Positions 56,540-59,634 of a stretch of DNA of 59,634 nucleotides are shown here, in pieces (the stretch's first letter is position 1; the number at the start of each line of letters is the position of its first letter). The DNA lies in assembly GCA_004802705.1 (NCBI GenBank), contig SGPL01000142.1, positions 1 to 59,634 on the forward strand, written 5' to 3'. Under the pieces are notes generated by a model that searched no databases, had not been told where the DNA came from, and saw only the letters and a program-made list of their open reading frames with translations. Made by a program: the position numbers and the translations under genes. This DNA is from Bondarzewia mesenterica (lineage: Eukaryota > Basidiomycota > Agaricomycetes > Russulales > Bondarzewiaceae).

Positions 56540-57774
56540 AACGATGGAAACATCTCGCACGGAGAACTGAACTGCTTTGAAATCGATCGTTTCCATCGGA
56601 TTGAAGCTTTTTGAAACGTTCTGGCCATACTGTTATATGCAGCTTTGCTTCCGTCGAGAATCAATAGCACATCCGGACCCTCGTCGAACTCATCCATCTC
56701 CCCATCATCTTCAGTTTCCTCTTGTAGCGACTCTAGTGGAGGATTCCAGGGTACAGACACGTTTGAAGGGTTGGGAAAGAACGGAGTGCGCGGATGGGTT
56801 CGTGGAAGTACAATGGCGTGGGTGAAGGTGCGGGGCAAGAGCACATGACCTCGATCTCGGAGGAGCAGTAATGCATGAGGTGCCGCGCGAAGAGGGCCGA
56901 GGGCGAATGGTCCGCAGAATTCCGCAGTGGCACTTCTACACACACAAGAGTCAATGAGAAGGGCCTTCGGAGATGAAATCGAAACGAGATAAAAGTGGCT
57001 GGCACGCACTGGATCATGACCAACCGCCTACGCCGTCCAAGACGCCCATGGCGTTTTCTCGGAGAGGTAGGCATCTTCTCCAACTTGCACGACAAGATCC
57101 AAGCCATCCGTGACGCGGCTGGAAGACCCTGCGCCCCAGAGAGACGATGCGCCGCGCCCATCCTTGCCGGAGACGGGCCCATGCGAGAGCTTCGGTATGC
57201 CGTACTCGGCGACGTCAAAACGGTATTTGGGCTTGCTGTGGTGTTTTGTAATGTCGAGGGTATGCGCGAGTGCATCCGCGGGCGGAATACAGAAGAAGTG
57301 CGGAGATGCTGAAGAGAGGGTAGGAAGAAAATGGGACGTTGTGGTTGAGAGGGATGGAGTGGGAAGAAGGGTTGAATTGTGAGTGCGAGAGAGGAGGGAG
57401 GTGCGCCTCCGCCTGATGTGTTCGAGTGAGATTGCTGGGAGTGTCGTGTGGGTGAGTTGGCCGGATGGGACTCTGCCTCTGTTTTAGACAGGGAGGCGAG
57501 AAGTGGAGAGGACATGGGCGTTGCCGGGGCGAGATGATGGGGGTGGAAGTGGAGGAGCATCGAAAAAGGGAAGTTGTGAGAGTGAGGAACGGTGTACAGT
57601 GTAGAGTGAGCGAGAGCCTAGCGCTGAGGCAGAATTTGAGCGAACGCGGGGTAGAGGGAAAGAGGACGAGGACGCAGAGGAAGCAACAGAAGAGGACGAG
57701 GTAGCGACGCCGCGAGGAAGGACGATGTAAAGACATTTGTGAAAGGTCTTCATCGTAGGACCAGACCCAGACAT
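56540..57774 (-). pseudogene. PTC7-type PP2C protein phosphatase, frameshifted
   Basis: PTC7-family phosphatases are Mg/Mn-dependent Ser/Thr phosphatases, mitochondrial in yeast. The minus strand reads KPKYRFDVAEYGIPKLSHGP, then DLVVQVGEDAY (near 57075), and in the next frame LRENAMGVLDGVGGWS (57058-57010). The family has these joined as GEDAYF..NAMGVADGVGGW, including the metal-binding Asp of DGVGG, so about one base is missing near 57070. A stop follows directly after VGGWS (unless an intron begins there). Downstream, ALFARHLMHYCSSEIEV (near 56870) and DEFDEGPDVLLILDGSKAAY (near 56690-56640) are recognisable family pieces in two frames. The C-terminal catalytic half (GDS and later metal-binding Asp residues) is not found. 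Start proposed at 57774 (MSGSGPTMKTF) is weak. Most likely a truncated, frameshifted gene. Confidence 0.65.
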
Positions 57775-58000
57775 TGTCGTTCGTCGTCGTCGTCGACTTC
57801 GACAGACGACAAACGACAAAGAGGAGGGAAAGGAACGGAATGCGGAGAAAAGCAAATGACTTTGCGCCAGGAGGTCTCGGGCTGCCTGTTCGGTAAATTT
57901 CGATTGGCTCGTCCGCGTTTGGAAACTCTCGTTGTTCAATCAGGACAACCACTGCAATGGCCGCCCCAGCATCCTCCGCCAACATTGAACCACGCCCACC

Positions 58001-58936
58001 ATGTCCTTCGGCATAAAAAAATGGGTCTACATCGTTGGCTGCGGTGTCTCTGGCTTGTCCGCCGCCTGCTCTCAGCCGACACACTACGAAACCGCCTTCA
58101 ACCCTTCGCTCGCTCTCTCCCCCAACACCTCCAACGTCACCGACACCGGCACCGGCAGCACAAGGTAGTTTGTCTTTTACATCATGGAGGTCGTTGGAGA
58201 CCAGTTCTATAAACCCGCGTCGCTGGGGGACACGATGGAGAAACGAAATATATGAGCGCCTTGGCTCACATCCCCGCACCGTACCAGTTTTGCCTACTGA
58301 CACAGACGACTTTCTCGCGTTGCGGAATCAGACCAATGGTTCCGTCGTGCGGTGTACTATGACTCATCTTACCGTATCCCTCGGACTCCGTCTTCGCTGG
58401 ATCACCCTGTTGGCAGAGGGGATCGCCTACATGCACTCCAAGGATGTCGTATGGTGCGATTGCAAATTACCCAGCGTGCTCGTCACGGCCGACTTGGACG
58501 TCATGCTCTGCGATTTTGGAGGATCATCAAGCGATGGATGCCCCGCGAGCATCGGACCGCCCATCTTCTACATGCTCCCATCCCAACTTGACAATCCTAC
58601 CTGGAGGTTTCCTCCTAATCAAGATAAAGTTGCTTTCAGCACCAGCATATTTCTCCTGCTCGCCCGCCGGTGGCCTCTGCGTTCGAAATTTCTTGAAGAG
58701 CACTCGACGTGGGAGGAAATGCAGCAGGTGGAACACAAATATAGGCAAGGAGGGTTTGATGCTCTGTCCCCAGAGGCATACCCGGAACTGGCGCAAGTAG
58801 CCCAAAAGTGCTGGAGGGACGAGTACACGTCGACCGAGGACATGCTTCGTGATGTCTGCAAGGGCTGTGCTGCTACTCTCAAGGAATACGAACAAGTGAG
58901 TCAATCATCGACGTGTTTGCGAGCGCCGCGAATTTG
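58001..58936 (+). CDS. Protein kinase-like protein with altered catalytic motifs
   Basis: From ATG 58001 the frame reads a glycine-rich loop-like WVYIVGCGVSGLSAAC, but the Lys expected a few residues later is not evident (HYETAF). After a probable intron near 58166-58208 comes FYKPASLGDTMEK. A one-base shift near 58245 then leads to IYERLGSHPRTVPVL, LRWITLLAEGIAYMHSKDVV, catalytic-loop equivalent WCDCKLPSVLV, DFG in VMLCDFGGSS, a hydrophobic segment VAFSTSIFLLLA, and the C-lobe YPELAQVAQKCWRDEYTSTE. Relative to HRDxKxxN the loop keeps Asp and Lys but has W, C and S at the His, Arg and Asn positions. The frame closes at 58934-58936, or an intron starts at 58894 (GTGAGT). It lies head-to-head with the phosphatase locus. 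It may be a pseudokinase, a pseudogene, or contain a sequencing error given the poor contig end. Confidence 0.6.
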
Positions 58937-58973
58937 ACGCACTTCGTCCTCGAGCCAGCGAGCGCGCGCTCAA

Positions 58974-59219
58974 TTGTATGGCGACATATCACCCTGGACC
59001 GTTCAGCAAGCACCCAAAGGATTGCGCGGCAGCGGCAGGTATGTTTTAGCATCTCTCGCCATCGTCGCCGTGCTTGCGACGTTACGGTTCTGGAGCAGAC
59101 GCAGTATGAGTTTCTGCTTTGATCATATGCCCGGTACTGACGTTTTCCGTGGCATTTTTATTTTTATTTTTATTTTTATTTGTATCCTTTTTATTGTCCA
59201 GCAGGGTTACGGTACCCTA
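58974..59219 (+). other. Possible last exon with a membrane segment
   Basis: An open frame reads LRGSGRYVLASLAIVAVLAT, a single transmembrane-like helix, followed by RFWSRRSMS. It could be a spliced 3' exon of the kinase-like gene or chance. No clear acceptor was fixed. Confidence 0.3.
59154..59181. repeat. ATTTTT microsatellite
   Basis: Four to five tandem copies of ATTTTT, ending in TATTTGTATCC. Simple sequence near the contig end. Confidence 0.9.
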
Positions 59220-59634
59220 TGACGGACATATACAGACGAGTAGTACAAAATAAACCCATGCCGCCNGCCTGATCCGCGTTNNCGGCTTTGTGAAAACTGG
59301 GTGTGATTCGTGGTTACCGACGACGTATTGGTGGCGACGGTGAGCGTTCAAGTATGTACCTAGGCGCCGNAGCGCCAGAGCANGGGGGGAAGGGAGTGGG
59401 GATATGNTGTGAGGGATTGCCGTTGCGATTGTGAGGAAGGGTAGGGTGGTGGTGTTGCCTGCGGGTGATGTGGTGAAGNGTTGATGTGGCGTGGCGNTCG
59501 GGTTCGAGTGGCGGNTAGCATGTTACAACGAAAGAAAGAAAATAAATGGAGAACTTCTCTGCCTCNTCCCAACACCATTTCCAATGTGAAACACCCGGAG
59601 CTGGCACGATCCTAGNNNGCGNGGNNANNNCCCG
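59220..59634. other. Low-quality contig end
   Basis: Numerous N calls (from about 59266 on) and G-rich sequence; no feature can be supported. Apparent minus-strand frames here are interrupted by undetermined bases. Confidence 0.8.

Noticed and set aside
58001..58170. FAD/NAD-binding oxidoreductase start (GCGVSGLSAAC)
   Set aside because: It looks like a dinucleotide-binding turn at first sight, but it is followed by kinase sequence. The glycine loop of a kinase explains it better, and no oxidoreductase sequence follows.
57215..58303. Large 362-codon minus-strand reading frame as a gene
   Set aside because: It is antisense to the kinase-like exons and overlaps the phosphatase in a different frame, with low-complexity Ser/Pro/Arg content. 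It is a GC-driven shadow.
1..59634. tRNA, rRNA, CRISPR or prophage-like features
   Set aside because: No B-box-bearing cloverleaf, rRNA segment, regularly spaced repeat array or phage gene was found on reading both strands.

Overview
The window looks like a piece of a basidiomycete (Agaricomycete-type) genome. Genes are dense and broken by many short introns of about 45-75 bp with GT..AG ends. The gene content is typical of wood- or litter-associated mushrooms: pyranose 2-oxidase, an AA7-type FAD oxidase, thaumatin-like protein, cytochromes P450, an S10 carboxypeptidase and TRANK1-like giant helicases. No rRNA, tRNA, CRISPR or bacterial operon signal was seen. Single N calls occur at 15411 and near the right end, and the last ~400 bases are low quality.

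Layout. 1-6.5 kb: the 3' part of a pyranose 2-oxidase gene, a decayed bHLH regulator, a frameshifted fragment of fatty acid synthase, a complete secreted flavin oxidase (500 aa from eight exons), and a short-chain dehydrogenase fragment. 7-17.4 kb: a block of ordinary genes on the minus strand, namely a shikimate-dehydrogenase-like enzyme, a half-size ABC transporter, the nuclear pore scaffold Nup93/Nic96, and a fungal SMN (survival motor neuron) homologue. 18.4-37.6 kb: two tandem copies, both on the minus strand, of a very large SF1 helicase/TPR gene of the TRANK1-like kind. Each copy carries the same 5' flank, and the two are separated by a relic of the 3' end of the neighbouring DBP3 gene. 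The left flank also holds a ~204-bp inverted-repeat element with a 9-bp target duplication; the other copy preserves the empty site. 37.7-40.1 kb: intact DBP3, a nucleolar DEAD-box helicase.

41-51 kb: a thaumatin-like pseudogene with TATA box and signal peptide still visible, an S10 serine carboxypeptidase, a 2.7-kb stretch with no recognised gene, a small mitochondrial LEA-like protein, a 468-bp near-perfect palindrome, and a broken F-box-type gene that starts at the edge of the palindrome. 51-59.6 kb: one intact P450, one P450 without its haem-binding end, a damaged PTC7-type PP2C phosphatase, and a divergently placed protein-kinase-like gene with altered catalytic motifs.

The genes do not form one obvious pathway. 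Housekeeping genes (NIC96, SMN, DBP3) alternate with secreted or oxidative accessory genes, many of them decaying. The most informative feature is the tandem helicase duplication with its relic, empty-site insertion and uneven divergence. The second is the long palindrome in front of the F-box gene.
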